A DNA stretch of 13,526 bases from the NCBI GenBank assembly GCA_910587035.1, contig CAJUMQ010000040.1, forward strand, positions 1 through 13,526. Reading direction: 5' to 3'. Shown piece by piece: positions 1 through 7,962 of the stretch. The DNA comes from an uncultured Desulfovibrio sp. (GTDB lineage: Bacteria > Desulfobacterota > Desulfovibrionia > Desulfovibrionales > Desulfovibrionaceae). How positions within the stretch are numbered: the first letter of the stretch is position 1; every line of letters starts with the position of its first letter. The position numbers and the translations under genes are program-made. Below the pieces are notes generated by a model that saw nothing but the letters and a program-made list of their open reading frames with translations, had not been told where the DNA came from and ran no database searches.

Positions 1-51
1 TGCTACCAAAAGTTATTGCAAAAATCACACCTGAAAATTTGTTACACCGCC
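1..51. repeat. Left copy of the terminal inverted repeat (one edge of an insertion sequence)
   Basis: Bases 1-51 are the exact reverse complement of 13472-13522; pairing runs base by base from position 1 with 13522 to position 51 with 13472 and stops at 52. The outer tip at the host junction ends in GTTACACCGCC. An 8-bp word, CAAAAATC, follows at once and recurs just outside the other copy. Long terminal repeats with an 8-bp target duplication are typical of IS256/Mutator-type elements, but no transposase lies in the window, so the family is an inference. The repeat may be longer than 51 bp, since the left end of the window cuts it. Confidence 0.85.
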
Positions 52-59
52 CAAAAATC
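52..59. repeat. Target-site duplication, left copy (CAAAAATC)
   Basis: CAAAAATC directly abuts the inverted repeat. The same eight bases abut the other repeat copy at 13464-13471. Joining the two flanks at one copy of this word restores one continuous ParA-like reading frame (codons GCC CAC AAA AAT CTG GCC), which is what an insertion with an 8-bp duplication predicts. Confidence 0.85.
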
Positions 60-133
60 TGGCCCTGGCCAATCTACTATGCCGTCTGAACAGCCTGGAC
101 GATGCTGACGGCTGGGCGGATTTGCTTGATACC
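52..133 (+). pseudogene. ParA/TraL-like ATPase, downstream fragment (continuation of the gene at the right end)
   Basis: Read in the frame AAA AAT CTG, this stretch encodes KNLALANLLCRLN followed by SLDDADGWADLLDT. It continues exactly in frame from the DVYKAHKN end of the ParA-like fragment at 13312-13471 once the insertion sequence and one target duplication are removed. A DEADGW-like segment after the Walker A' region is familiar from TraL-type ATPases of mobilization operons. Family resemblance is lost at about position 133, and the frame ends at TAA 161-163 after a hydrophobic, AT-rich tail. The gene therefore seems to have been cut a second time by a rearrangement, leaving roughly the first third of a normal ParA-type protein. 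The frame restoration is seen directly; the family detail is from memory. Confidence 0.7.
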
Positions 134-282
134 ATATCGCTCCTTTTGTTTATATTGCTATAATTATTGAAGTTGGAACTGATTACGGAAAAGTATTTTT
201 ATGTCATATGTTTATCGCTGTAGTAATTTTGATGATAGGAATATTACTATTTTATTTTACGGGAGTAGCTCGTAATTATTAA
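133..282 (+). pseudogene. 3' remnant of an unidentified membrane protein
   Basis: This AT-rich frame opens just after a stop at 127-129 and runs to TAA 280-282. It reads HIAPFVYIAIIIEVGTDYGK and then a strongly hydrophobic helix (FIAVVILMIGILLFYF) ending in a short polar tail. There is no start codon with a ribosome site upstream; the first ATG is at 208, inside the frame. It looks like the C-terminus of a permease whose body was lost at the junction near position 133. It is convergent with the ABC-2 permease that ends at 293. I do not recognise the family, and a short spurious frame cannot be excluded. Confidence 0.4.
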
Positions 283-292
283 TTAGCCAAAA

Positions 293-1456
293 CTATATTT
301 TTAAACAATTAACTAGCTTTTTCCCTAAAAATACCGATATTAAAGAATATAGAATCCATAAACATATCAAATGAATTATAATTGGAAATATTTCATTTAC
401 TGATGCTCCTGCCTGGGATGCTCTTAACATACAATTTGCTCCGGGAGTGCTTGGAAAAAACCATGAAATTACCCGCATATATATAGGTATATTACACTCA
501 GGATATAAATTTCCAGTTATAAATACACAGGGGATTGAGGAGGTAACCACAGCCTGGATAACGAATTTTGATGTTTTAAATAGCAGTCCTACCAGAATAC
601 CAAGGGCACTTACAGCAAATGAAAAAAATATTCCGCCAGTCAATGTAGCGCAAATATTTTGAAATGAATTTACTCCATGTAATGCAAAGGCGGCTCCCTC
701 AATAAATAACACCCATAGAAAGCAAATTAACAGTATTGGGAGCTGAAGTGAAAATAAATACAATGGATGTTTACAGGCCAAAAGCAATGGCATGGGAGTT
801 GCGGGCTCGCTGAACCATTCATTCATGAGCATCCCCGCACCGCACAACATTAATGTCTGGAATATGATAATAAATACAATGGGAACTACAAAATTTAAAT
901 AACCTGCCAAGGTATTATACATGTATTGTATTATCAAATCGGGGGGTTGCATGGAGCTTTGAAGAAGCTCTGTCATTGGGATACCATATTGAGCAAGATG
1001 AGCTGCGATAGCTTTAGCGGCAATATTTTCCAATGGTCCTGACACACCAGCCATTGATGTTCTGGATTTAACAATAAAAGCTCCATTGGCTACAAGAGTA
1101 ATGGCGGTAGGAATATCGTTAAGGGTATCTTTTTCAAAATTTGGCGGAATGGCAATAACTGATGCAACTGTCCCTGCCTTCATGGCATCCACTGCTGTTG
1201 GTCTGTTGTCCAGCACTTGAATGACATTTAGTTTTGGCGTTGCCCGTAGATCCATGATGATGTGCCGCGAAAGCGGACTGCGGTCTTCATCAACTATCGC
1301 AACATTGATATGTTCCGGCAATTGGGCCATATATGGCCAACAATAATAAAGTGAATAGAAAATGGCTGCCAGCAGAAAAAACGGTGCGCAAGCCATATTT
1401 GTGCAACAGGCCCTAAATGTTAATAGAAAACATTTCCAGGGTGAATACTCATTCAT
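293..1456 (-). CDS. ABC-2-type transporter permease, second subunit
   Basis: This 387-residue inner-membrane protein has the layout of the ABC2_membrane_3 group, which includes the YhhJ/YbhR/YbhS permeases. One N-terminal membrane helix (about residues 24-44) is followed by a periplasmic domain opening INVAIVDEDRSPLSRHI (about 50-175), then about five C-terminal helices from residue 185 on. A NEWFS stretch after the second helix sits where relatives carry a charged coupling motif. It starts 25 bp after the stop of the first permease, so the two probably form a heterodimer in one operon with the adaptor and the outer-membrane channel. The ribosome site is weak, which suggests dependence on upstream translation. 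The C-terminus lies only 10 bp from the convergent remnant ending at 282. The substrate is unknown. Confidence 0.8.
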   Translation of the reverse strand: MNEYSPWKCFLLTFRACCTNMACAPFFLLAAIFYSLYYCWPYMAQLPEHINVAIVDEDRSPLSRHIIMDLRATPKLNVIQVLDNRPTAVDAMKAGTVASVIAIPPNFEKDTLNDIPTAITLVANGAFIVKSRTSMAGVSGPLENIAAKAIAAHLAQYGIPMTELLQSSMQPPDLIIQYMYNTLAGYLNFVVPIVFIIIFQTLMLCGAGMLMNEWFSEPATPMPLLLACKHPLYLFSLQLPILLICFLWVLFIEGAAFALHGVNSFQNICATLTGGIFFSFAVSALGILVGLLFKTSKFVIQAVVTSSIPCVFITGNLYPECNIPIYMRVISWFFPSTPGANCMLRASQAGASVNEIFPIIIHLICLWILYSLISVFLGKKLVNCLKI

Positions 1457-1481
1457 GTTTATCAGCTTTTAATAAAAATGA

Positions 1482-2660
1482 TCAAGAAATATACGTGCCG
1501 AATTTTCTTTTGAAAAAATAATAGCCGATAAAAAGTGGAATAATGAAAAGTGCAAAAAGTGCTGTAAAAGTTGGCCCCATATGGTTTAATCCCGCATCCA
1601 GTGTCCATTGCTGGGCCTGTCCTTGAATAAACCAGGTTAATGGAAGGCATTTGGAGAAAGCGCGCACATATTCCCCCATGGAATCCAGAGGGATGGAAAA
1701 TCCCGTAAAAGGCAAAGCTGGCGCGGCATATCCAGAAGCTACAACAAGGGCGGAGCGCCAGTTTGGAGCAAGTCCAGTAACAAGTATGGCCATTGCAGCA
1801 AAGGCGCCAAGACACAACGCGCCAAGAGAAAACCATACAAAGAGAGAACCCGTGGGAGCAAAGCCACCCTGGCCTGCAAAAAGAGCCATATAAAACAGGA
1901 ATAAAAAGCAGTAGAGCGCAAAATGTGGAGTAATTTTGCCTAGCAGAGCCGCAGAAAAGCTGCCGCCAGCTGACTTGAGCCAATTTCCTACCGAGTCTCG
2001 CCATTCTTCGCGGATTATGGCGGTTACAAAACCCAGCATGGCGCTTACCATTATTACACCTGGCATCAATGCGCCGCCAAGAAAAGCGAGAAAGCTGGTC
2101 TGCATATTTCCAAGGGCATAAAAATCTGAATGCACAACATTCACAATCCGTTGGGCGCCAGACGTCCCATTACCGGTATGGAGGGAAGCTGTTGCAGTTT
2201 TTTTGATTTTTAATGCTGAAATTATGCCGCTCATCTCAAACTGGAGTGTGCCCGCGACAGCAAAACGTGTCTCATCAACATATAGTGAAACCGAAGAACC
2301 GCGGCCCGATAATGTGTCGCGTGAATAGCCGTAGGGCACCACCACTAGCCCGTATATGTAGCCTTTTCGCATGGCGCGCATGGCGTTTTCAAAAGTATTA
2401 AAACTTTCCAGGGCTATAGCCCGGTTAGAATTGATGGCGCGTCCTATTTCACGGGAAATTGCTGTCTTGTCATTATCGATAAAAGCGACTGGAACTTTGG
2501 TCATCATGCCATCACCGAGCAAACCCCAAACCACGAGCATCCACATCACGGGAATATAAAGACAGAAGATAATCTCCCCGGGGCTTTTGCATATTTCATC
2601 CACCTCCCGTTTGGAGGTCGCGCATGTCCTGATAAACCAGGCTTCTGTTTCGTTTATCAC
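1482..2660 (-). CDS. ABC-2-type transporter permease, first subunit
   Basis: With the preferred GTG start at 2660 the protein has 392 residues. That start lies 10 bp beyond the adaptor stop and follows a GAGG box about eight bases upstream. A GTG at 2690 would add ten residues and overlap the adaptor by 20 bp. Helix 1 is at about residues 30-48 (LYIPVMWMLVVWGLL). A periplasmic domain beginning KVPVAFIDNDKTAISREIG follows, then roughly five helices. The segment FVTAIIREEWRD matches the REKE-type coupling position of ABC-2 permeases, and PLTWFIQG is also typical. Both permeases share the same architecture but are clearly diverged. The expected ATP-binding partner is not encoded anywhere in the window. 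Confidence 0.83.
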   Translation of the reverse strand: MINETEAWFIRTCATSKREVDEICKSPGEIIFCLYIPVMWMLVVWGLLGDGMMTKVPVAFIDNDKTAISREIGRAINSNRAIALESFNTFENAMRAMRKGYIYGLVVVPYGYSRDTLSGRGSSVSLYVDETRFAVAGTLQFEMSGIISALKIKKTATASLHTGNGTSGAQRIVNVVHSDFYALGNMQTSFLAFLGGALMPGVIMVSAMLGFVTAIIREEWRDSVGNWLKSAGGSFSAALLGKITPHFALYCFLFLFYMALFAGQGGFAPTGSLFVWFSLGALCLGAFAAMAILVTGLAPNWRSALVVASGYAAPALPFTGFSIPLDSMGEYVRAFSKCLPLTWFIQGQAQQWTLDAGLNHMGPTFTALFALFIIPLFIGYYFFKRKFGTYIS

Positions 2661-2670
2661 GGTGGAATCC

Positions 2671-3729
2671 TCAACGTTCAACCAAAACACTCATGCCTGG
2701 TCTTAGCCCCTCCACATGCTTTACGGGTCGCGCGCGTACTTCAAAAGTTTTCATGTCATAACCGGAATTTTGTCGGGTACTTCGCCAGGTAGCATAATTT
2801 GCCCGGGGACTTATATAGTAAATGCTGTAAACTATATTTTCTTTGTTGAGAGCAGGAACACTTGCAGACAGTTTAACACCTATGGCTATTCCCGGCATAT
2901 CTTTTTCCCTGATGTTGAATGTCGCCCATTGGTCATCAAGATCAACAAGTGTTATAATCGGAAAGCCAGCCCCGGCCATTTCACCTTCAACGAGCACAAC
3001 CTTGTCAACCTGGGCGGAGAGAGAGGCAAACAGAGTGCGGTCAGCTGTAAGCGCCTCCACTTCTTCCACACCGGCCAGGGCCTCACTGCTCGCATCGCCA
3101 GCTGCGCTTTTTTCCTGCCGACGAGAGCCGGTGATGGCAATGTCATATTCCTGTTTGGCTGCCTTTGCCTGCTGGCTGGCTGCAATCCATTGCGTCTGCA
3201 CTTCATCAAATCGCTGTGTGGCGACAAGGCCGTCCTTGTGGAGAGCCGAGATTCTGCGATATGTTTTTTGTGCAAGATTGGCTGCTGCCTGCGCGCGTTC
3301 CCATTCCGCTTTTGCTGCCAATTTTTCCTGAACGCGAGGCCCTTCATCGACCAGGCTTTGCCGCGCTCTGGCCGCTCTTTCCTGTGCCTTTGCCTGTGAG
3401 AGTTTTGCCTCAAGCTCGGGCAGGTGCATTTTCGCAACTGCCTGTCCGGCAGTAACAAAATCTCCTTCTTCCACAAGCACTTCAAGCACCCGCCCCGGCA
3501 CCTTGGATGACACGCTTATAGTTCTTGCCTCCATTTGTCCCTGAATGGGAGGTCTTGGGGGAAACGCGGCGCGCCATATTCCCCATATTATAAAAAGACC
3601 AAGACAAAAAAGCAGGATAACCAGCAACCGCGCTCCCAGGCTTTTATGGGGATGGACATGTTGTATAGATACATCCTCTTTGTCAGATATCTCCTTGCCT
3701 GAAATGACAGCCTGGTGATTCTCATTCAT
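2671..3729 (-). CDS. HlyD-family periplasmic adaptor (membrane fusion protein)
   Basis: This 352-residue adaptor would bridge the inner-membrane permeases to the TolC-like channel. It has a cytoplasmic tail, one membrane anchor (about residues 34-52, containing FCLGLFIIWGIW), and a first lipoyl half (about 70-105, SSKVPGRVLEVLVEEGDFV). A long Ala/Gln/Lys-rich coiled-coil hairpin (about 103-200) follows, then the second lipoyl half (about 231-265) and a beta-barrel region ending GLRPGMSVLVER. Length and order fit the YbhG/YhiI/EmrA-like adaptors. A GGGA ribosome site precedes the ATG at 3729. Its start region, from the ribosome site through the first codons, closely resembles that of the small ORF at 3867-4019, which suggests a tandem duplication. 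Confidence 0.9.
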   Translation of the reverse strand: MNENHQAVISGKEISDKEDVSIQHVHPHKSLGARLLVILLFCLGLFIIWGIWRAAFPPRPPIQGQMEARTISVSSKVPGRVLEVLVEEGDFVTAGQAVAKMHLPELEAKLSQAKAQERAARARQSLVDEGPRVQEKLAAKAEWERAQAAANLAQKTYRRISALHKDGLVATQRFDEVQTQWIAASQQAKAAKQEYDIAITGSRRQEKSAAGDASSEALAGVEEVEALTADRTLFASLSAQVDKVVLVEGEMAGAGFPIITLVDLDDQWATFNIREKDMPGIAIGVKLSASVPALNKENIVYSIYYISPRANYATWRSTRQNSGYDMKTFEVRARPVKHVEGLRPGMSVLVER

Positions 3730-3866
3730 ACTATTTTTCCCAATTGAATTTCTGCCAAATATGGTTATTCATAAAAGTAATCATATTGAAGTGAATTCCG
3801 CAACGTGAAACTGGTTTTTTCTTCATGGTCACAACCAGCGCTTTAGAGAGCGTTTCATCAACATCC

Positions 3867-4019
3867 CTATACCCCACGCCGTGAAAATTCCGAGGCAAAA
3901 AAAAACATTATAATAGACAATATCGCAACAATAATTTTCTCGTATAAACCATATGTGGATGCTCTTTCGCCATCATAAATTTCCATATCCGATAGGGAAG
4001 TTATATGATTTTCGTTCAT
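3867..4019 (-). CDS. Small membrane ORF resembling the adaptor N-terminus, apparently frameshifted
   Basis: The ATG at 4019 lies one base after the TolC-like stop (4021-4023), with GGAAAAATAAC before it; the adaptor start has GGAAAAATAGT. The 50-residue product begins MNENHITSLSDMEIYDGERA, against MNENHQAVISGKEISDKEDV in the adaptor, and has one membrane helix (about 29-41). The frame then crosses a run of nine A on the plus strand (3897-3905) and soon stops. Shifting by one base there gives CLGIFTAWGIGMLMKRSLKR and a stop at 3829, about 63 residues in all. That tail aligns with the adaptor anchor FCLGLFIIWGIW. So either the sequence lacks one A, or slippage occurs there, or the gene is freshly broken. 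Its role is unknown; it may be a degenerate duplicate or a small accessory subunit. Confidence 0.6.
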   Translation of the reverse strand: MNENHITSLSDMEIYDGERASTYGLYEKIIVAILSIIMFFFASEFSRRGV

Positions 4020-4020
4020 G

Positions 4021-5370
4021 TTATTTTTCCACAATAACTTCATGACGATTAAAGGCGTTCATAAAGTCGTCCATCTTTCCAGCAATTGCATGTAACATGG
4101 CGTAGTTCACAATGAATTCAAAAGCCGCCACCCTACGGCCAACTTCAGCTTCCAGCAGCTGATTTCTTGCTTCAGTCATATCCAGCGCAGTTGATAACCC
4201 TTCTCCAAATCCACGGCTTTTTAATCTTAAATTTTCCTGGGCCCTTGAAACAGTTGAAGCTGTAAGATTATATTGTTCCCTGGCGTTTTGAGTGTTCAGC
4301 CATGCCGTTTCGGCGGCAGTCCGCACCTGATTGACCGCTTCCGCGTGCGCAGCCCTGGCCTGGCGCAAAGTCGCCCGTGCGCTTCTGTAGCTGGACAGGC
4401 GGTCTTTCGCATCCCAAATTGTAAGATTTATACCAAGTCCAGCCAGCCATGTCGGTTCTATGGCCGTCTGATAATGCCGAATAAAACTGTATTGGCCAAA
4501 AGCGAATATTTGAGGCGACCATGAGCTTTTGGACGCTTCAACTCCCTGGTCAGCCTGCTTTACCCTGGCTTCCACCACGGCTACCTGCGGGTTGTTTGCC
4601 ACAGCCAGCTCAGCCCAGTGTTTCATAGCTTCAAGAGGTTTTTTCAACACAAAAAGAGGAGTAGTTAATGCGCCAAAATTTTCTTCAAGCATAAGTCTGG
4701 CAAGCTGAAGTCTTGCGGTGCGCGCAGCATCCCGCGCTTTTAAAAACTCTCTTTCAGCTGCATCTCTGGCCACCTGAACTCCCATGCGTTCCACACGGCT
4801 AATCATTCCCTGCTGTTCAAATTTTATGGCGCGTCCAAGTTCGCGATCCTGCTGGACAAGCATATCCTGGCGTAATTTTTGTACTGAAATCGCCAATTGC
4901 AGACCAAAATATTTTCCTATGAGTTCAGCATCAAGTTCAACGCTTTGGTTTCTATGCTGCGCTTTGGCCTCATCCAGAGCGAATTTGCTGGTTTTCTGGA
5001 TGGCGGGGATTTTGCCGCCTGTAAAAATGGGAAGGGTTCCGCTTATGGAAGCCCGCGGGCCGCTGAAATTATAATTTTCTTCCAGCTGCACCGGCATAGT
5101 GCCGAGAGGGGTGGGCACACTTTTGTCGATATCTATTCTTGTTTCACCCCAAATTTCAAACGCTTGCGCGGATATGGTCGGACCATGCAGCCATTTGGTG
5201 GATTCCATCGCTTCACGCTTGCTTTGCACATTCCATTGGGCGGCTTTCAGGCTGTCACTGCGTTCATACATGATATTGCGAGCCATAAAAAAACTGAGGT
5301 TTGAGGACTCGCATAAAGCATTTCCTGCAGGCGCGAGGATTGAAATTAAAATCAATAGAAGCTTTTTCAT
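4021..5370 (-). CDS. TolC-family outer-membrane efflux channel protein
   Basis: This 449-residue protein starts with a Sec signal peptide (MKKLLLILISILAPAGNALC, cleavage near 18-20). Two tandem OEP-type repeats follow, with long amphipathic Ala/Gln/Arg-rich helices and the strand segments expected of a TolC-like trimer (for example WSPQIFAFGQYSFIRHY, about 290-305). Cys20 is not in a convincing lipobox, so I do not call a lipoprotein. It is the first gene of the export operon: the small ORF starts one base after its stop and the adaptor follows 291 bp further on. The ATG is fixed by the signal peptide, although no good Shine-Dalgarno sequence precedes it. Confidence 0.9.
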   Translation of the reverse strand: MKKLLLILISILAPAGNALCESSNLSFFMARNIMYERSDSLKAAQWNVQSKREAMESTKWLHGPTISAQAFEIWGETRIDIDKSVPTPLGTMPVQLEENYNFSGPRASISGTLPIFTGGKIPAIQKTSKFALDEAKAQHRNQSVELDAELIGKYFGLQLAISVQKLRQDMLVQQDRELGRAIKFEQQGMISRVERMGVQVARDAAEREFLKARDAARTARLQLARLMLEENFGALTTPLFVLKKPLEAMKHWAELAVANNPQVAVVEARVKQADQGVEASKSSWSPQIFAFGQYSFIRHYQTAIEPTWLAGLGINLTIWDAKDRLSSYRSARATLRQARAAHAEAVNQVRTAAETAWLNTQNAREQYNLTASTVSRAQENLRLKSRGFGEGLSTALDMTEARNQLLEAEVGRRVAAFEFIVNYAMLHAIAGKMDDFMNAFNRHEVIVEK

Positions 5371-5381
5371 GGCAACTTAAA

Positions 5382-5410
5382 ATTATAATTTTTATATGGC
5401 GGCATACTTG
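5382..5410 (-). promoter_or_regulatory. Weak promoter candidate for the export operon
   Basis: On the minus strand a perfect TATAAT (plus-strand 5382-5387) is preceded at 17 bp by CAAGTA, a poor match to a -35 box. The TATAAT ends only about 12 bases before the TolC-like ATG, so the leader would be almost absent. The region is AT-rich and the match may be chance. A nearby short inverted repeat, GGCA-TACT-TGCC (5401-5412), overlaps the -35 position and could be an operator. Confidence 0.25.
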
Positions 5411-5449
5411 CCAGAATCATTTATGCCTTTAAATCCATGTCCTGGGTTT

Positions 5450-5478
5450 GGAGCGGAACCAAAAGATGGTTCCGCTCC
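5450..5478 (-). terminator. Strong stem-loop between the decarboxylase and the export operon
   Basis: GGAGCGGAACC (5450-5460) and GGTTCCGCTCC (5468-5478) form a perfect 11-bp GC-rich stem with a 7-base loop. It lies about 70 bp downstream of the arginine decarboxylase stop and about 80 bp upstream of the TolC-like start. No run of U follows on the minus strand, so it is not a textbook intrinsic terminator. It may instead be an attenuating or RNA-stabilising structure between the two operons. Confidence 0.55.
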
Positions 5479-5549
5479 ATTTCATCTCCAGCGCTTTCAC
5501 GGGCCCGCCACCCCAAAGCGTTGCAGAGATATGTAGCAGAGATTTATTG

Positions 5550-7853
5550 TTATCTTTTTATTACGCTTACAATATATTTGCCGTCCACAACCTCCACTCC
5601 ATGATTATCATGTCCAAAACCCGGGAATTGTTGATCAAAGGTTTCCAGCGCCCTCAAATACCCCAGCACGGGGCCTTCTGCCGGCCCTGCGTTTTCACCT
5701 GGCATAAGGAGGGGAATGCCCGGAGGATAGGGAACGACCCCTGTAGCAAGCGTGCGGTTGGAACAGTCCGCAAGCCCAACAGTTTCAATTTCGTCACGAA
5801 TAAGCCTCTCGTATGCCCCCGATGGAGTCATATCTGCCACAGGCAGAACAGAGAATGCTTCTGCCAGGTATCTTGTTGTTTGCAATTTTTTCATGGTTGC
5901 GAACATTTCAGCGCACAGGTCTTTTAAACCCATGCCGCGATATCGATCTGGATGGTCATGAATTAGGTTCGGCAACACGCTCTCAAGCGGAATATTGGCA
6001 TCATAATCTTCCTTGAAACGTAAAAGCGTATTGATTAATGTGCCCCATTTTCCTTTTGTGATGCCAATTGAAAACAGGAAAAGAATGGTGAAATCCTGTG
6101 TTTTTTCCACAACTATGCCGGCATTATCCAGATATGCGCTTAATACCGCGGCAGGAATGCCCCAGTCCTCAAGTTCGCCTTTGCGGGACATTCCGGGAGT
6201 TGTCACCGTGACCTTTATCGGGTCAAGCATGCAGTAGTTGTCTTCAAGCTCGCCAAAACCATGCCAGTCTTCACCAGGACGCAAAATCCAGCATTCGGGA
6301 TTTTCAGACAGCAAGTTTTCATCGGCCTGCCAGAAGGGGATTTTGTTGCCATCCCTGTCTGTAACAATGTCCGGCTGCCAGACGTTTACAAACCACTCGC
6401 CTTTTTCGGCCATTTTGTTATGGATCCTTCCCATGAGCTTGCGAAAAGCCACAGCCTCATGAATGGATTCATCTGTTAATGCCTTGCCGCCGGCGCCTGC
6501 CATCATCCCCGCGCTAACGTCATTTGATGCGATAATGGCATAGTTCGGTGATGTTGAGGCATGCATCATGTAAGTTTCATTGAAACGATGCTTGCTTATT
6601 GGCTTTCTGCCCTCACGCACATGAATCATGGATGCTTGCGACAATGCCGCCAAAAGCTTGTGGGTGGACTGGGTTGCAAAAATTGTCGGTTTGTCCTTTC
6701 CATAATCCCGGGGATCGCCATGCATGGCGCAGCGGTCTTTATATATGGGATTGAAGCGCGCGTAGCCATACCATGCCTCATCAAAATGCAGGCGATCCAC
6801 GCTTTCGCCCAACAGCTCTTCAACGCGTTTAACATTGTAGCATAAGCCATCGTAAGTTGAATTTGTCACCGTGGCATGGACTGGCTGGCAATCCGAAGCA
6901 TTTTTAAGAAGGGGATTGGCCGCAATTGATTTCGCTATGACCTCCCTGTTCATATTTTGAGGCGGTATGGGGCCGATTATGCCGTAATAATTTCGGGTGG
7001 TCAGCATATATGTGGGAATGGCTCCCGACATGGTGATGGCGTGTTCAATGGATTTGTGGGCGTTCCGGTCGCAAAGCGCAACTTGCCCACGCGCTACGGA
7101 TGCCATCATGATGACGCGGTTGGACATTGATGATCCGTTGGTTACGCAAAATGTATAATCGGAGCCAAATACTTTTGCGGCAAAATTTTCGCCATCCCCG
7201 ATCGGGCCGGAATGATCCAGCAGGGAGCCAAGTTCACCCACGGAGATGGAAAGATCAGAACGCAGGAGATTTTCCCCAAAAAAATCAAAAAAGGCGCGTC
7301 CCACAGTGGATTTCAGAAATGCTGTCCCGCCTGTATGCCCCGGCGTATGCCAGGAATATTCATGCACTTTGGAGAAGTTCGCCAATGCCTTGAACATCGG
7401 CGGCAGAAGGTTGGCACGATAGCGTCGCAATGCGGCCAGGATTCTTCCCGCGATAAAGTCGGCTGTATCCTCAAAAAGCCAGATGAAATCGCTGGTATCC
7501 GCCAGTATTTCCTGAGGAATTTTTGCGGCGTTTTCACGATTTGTGAACAGAAACACCGGCATGTTCTCATTTTTGGCATGCAAGGCATTAATAACCTCGA
7601 TTGCCTTTTTATGACCAACAAAGTCCTCCATATCCCAATCCAGCAGCAAGCCCTGGATCTCGGCATCCGAGGCAAGCATCAGTATGGCATCGTTTGAGTT
7701 GTTCGCGGAGAGGACTGCGACATCACTTTGCTCAAGCTGTGATTCAAGTTTGGCAATGAGCCGGCCGGCAATGTTATCTTTTCCCCACTCGCCATGTGCC
7801 AGTAAAATTTTCATGCCCAGGCGTGCCGGGTTTTGTCTTGTGGATATGATCAT
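5550..7853 (-). CDS. adiA: Pyridoxal-phosphate arginine decarboxylase, acid-inducible AdiA type
   Basis: This enzyme would convert arginine to agmatine plus CO2, consuming a cytoplasmic proton. The 767 residues match the Orn/Lys/Arg decarboxylase class I layout: a CheY-like wing domain (about 14-140), a PLP fold with DRNAHKS (262-268) and HFDEAWYGYARF (356-367, Asp358 for the PLP nitrogen), and Lys399 in STHK as the Schiff-base residue. A C-terminal domain ends near PGFGHDNHGVEV. Long identical stretches recalled from E. coli AdiA, such as DRLHFDEAWYGYARFNPIY and YPPGIP, favour arginine over lysine or ornithine. The ATG at 7853 has AAAGGA seven bases upstream, which adds 13 residues before the MKILL where AdiA begins. 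It lies 109 bp behind the antiporter gene, and the two make one functional unit. Confidence 0.93.
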   Translation of the reverse strand: MIISTRQNPARLGMKILLAHGEWGKDNIAGRLIAKLESQLEQSDVAVLSANNSNDAILMLASDAEIQGLLLDWDMEDFVGHKKAIEVINALHAKNENMPVFLFTNRENAAKIPQEILADTSDFIWLFEDTADFIAGRILAALRRYRANLLPPMFKALANFSKVHEYSWHTPGHTGGTAFLKSTVGRAFFDFFGENLLRSDLSISVGELGSLLDHSGPIGDGENFAAKVFGSDYTFCVTNGSSMSNRVIMMASVARGQVALCDRNAHKSIEHAITMSGAIPTYMLTTRNYYGIIGPIPPQNMNREVIAKSIAANPLLKNASDCQPVHATVTNSTYDGLCYNVKRVEELLGESVDRLHFDEAWYGYARFNPIYKDRCAMHGDPRDYGKDKPTIFATQSTHKLLAALSQASMIHVREGRKPISKHRFNETYMMHASTSPNYAIIASNDVSAGMMAGAGGKALTDESIHEAVAFRKLMGRIHNKMAEKGEWFVNVWQPDIVTDRDGNKIPFWQADENLLSENPECWILRPGEDWHGFGELEDNYCMLDPIKVTVTTPGMSRKGELEDWGIPAAVLSAYLDNAGIVVEKTQDFTILFLFSIGITKGKWGTLINTLLRFKEDYDANIPLESVLPNLIHDHPDRYRGMGLKDLCAEMFATMKKLQTTRYLAEAFSVLPVADMTPSGAYERLIRDEIETVGLADCSNRTLATGVVPYPPGIPLLMPGENAGPAEGPVLGYLRALETFDQQFPGFGHDNHGVEVVDGKYIVSVIKR

Positions 7854-7962
7854 ATTAAGTTCCTTTAATATTTTTCCATGTGAATATTCTATATGTGGAC
7901 CATCACTCCATGCCCCAAATGTGTGACGGATTATTTTTGTTATCGTTCCATTTGTTTGTCAG

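Noticed and set aside
1462..2004. Minus-strand frame of 180 codons overlapping the first permease
   Set aside because: It is an out-of-phase shadow of the permease, rich in Cys/Trp/Phe, with no start signal.
2716..3399. Plus-strand open frame of 227 codons opposite the adaptor gene
   Set aside because: It is antisense to a well-recognised HlyD-family gene; its translation is Cys/Phe-rich with no family resemblance, and it has no ribosome site.
5308..5370. TolC-like protein as a lipoprotein with Cys20
   Set aside because: The residues before the cysteine (NAL) do not match a lipobox; an ordinary signal peptide fits better.
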